Shown one piece after another: positions 63,777 to 64,000 of a stretch of DNA of 64,000 nucleotides. The stretch covers positions 1-64,000 of the forward strand of contig NZ_PYWM01000023.1 in assembly GCF_003049665.1 (NCBI RefSeq). The letters are read 5' to 3'. Position 1 is the stretch's first letter. Each line of letters starts with the position of its first letter. A program made the translations under genes and the position numbers. The notes below the pieces were generated by a model that saw only the letters and a program-made list of their open reading frames with translations, was not told where the DNA came from and made no database searches. Source of the DNA: Lysinibacillus mangiferihumi (GTDB taxonomy: Bacteria > Bacillota > Bacilli > Bacillales_A > Planococcaceae).

Positions 63777-64000
63777 ATTTTTAGCTGGCATGGACGATAA
63801 TGGGAGCCTTTGGAAAAAATATCGAAATAGTATGTCCACTGTAATAGAAAAAGCAGAGAAACTTCAGTAGAGGGAATATTATAACAAAAGACCATTATCC
63901 GAATTTATTAACAGGATATTCACATTATCCACAAAAAAAAGACCTAAAAATGAACGTTTTTTAATCAACTTACAAGAAACGTTCGTCTTTTAGGAGAAAT
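63777..64000. other. Intergenic end of the window
   Basis: No gene seen. TTATCCACA (63925-63933) is a perfect DnaA box, preceded directly by ATATTCACA with one mismatch. At 63943-63994 CCTAAAA pairs with TTTTAGG and GAACGTTT with AAACGTTC, forming an imperfect 15-bp inverted repeat around a 17-base loop. Confidence 0.5.

Overview
The window is low-GC Gram-positive, endospore-former DNA that fits Lysinibacillus (the L. sphaericus group) best. The gene order follows the B. subtilis ywf-ywh-ywi-ywj-ywl region (hemQ, lipL, rsfA, ywfO; ywhB, ywhD, pbpG, speB; ywiB, argS; fadF; rpoE, pyrG, ywjG, spo0F, fbaA, ywjH, murA2, glpX, rho, rpmE, tdk, prfA, prmC, spoIIR, ywlC, ywlD, ywlE). Into this is set a bioX-bioW-bioF operon of the type described in Bacillus (now Lysinibacillus) sphaericus.

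Layout. 1-126 is the 3' end of a group II intron sitting against a dispersed repeat. 490-5091 is the hemQ/lipL/rsfA/HD-hydrolase block. 5425-11563 holds a 1762-residue wall-anchored adhesin, preceded by a foldable leader and followed by a convergent class A sortase. 11671-16082 carries a tautomerase, ywhD, a candidate small RNA, pbpG and speB. 16150-20066 is an accessory patch: a J-domain remnant, a MerR regulator, two tandem C45-type acyltransferase genes (the first with an in-frame stop) and an XRE remnant. 20131-22580 is the BirA-box-controlled biotin operon. 22580-23428 is a small cassette for a 44-aa exported peptide and a 179-aa protein of unknown function, fringed by palindromic repeats. 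23555-26164 holds ridA, a PLP dehydratase and a diguanylate-cyclase-like membrane protein.

26327-32946 holds ywiB-argS and then a cobalamin riboswitch driving btuF-btuC-btuD/cbiZ, with a PduO-type adenosyltransferase. 33196-44562 is a fatty/branched-chain acyl-CoA module: fadF, thiolase, hydroxyacyl-CoA dehydrogenase, two acyl-CoA dehydrogenases, a TetR regulator and the B12-dependent fused mutase IcmF. The cobalamin uptake and adenosylation genes therefore lie beside the mutase that would use their product. Two near-identical TetR-type operators precede fadF and the thiolase.

44713-63730 is core housekeeping and sporulation: rpoE delta, pyrG with a GGGC-start attenuator far upstream, spo0F, an 870-bp array of hairpin repeats, central carbon genes, murA2, rho, rpmE, tdk, prfA-prmC, spoIIR with a sigma-F-like promoter, tsaC with a DnaA-box cluster, mntP, the arginine phosphatase ywlE and a chemoreceptor.

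The least explained items are the exported-peptide cassette, the candidate sRNA at 12588-12775, the structured adhesin leader, the hairpin array, an orphan perfect Fur box at 55857, and a dispersed TTGTTTGAGTGCCTGGCAC-type element whose copies abut stop codons. No rRNA, tRNA or CRISPR was seen.
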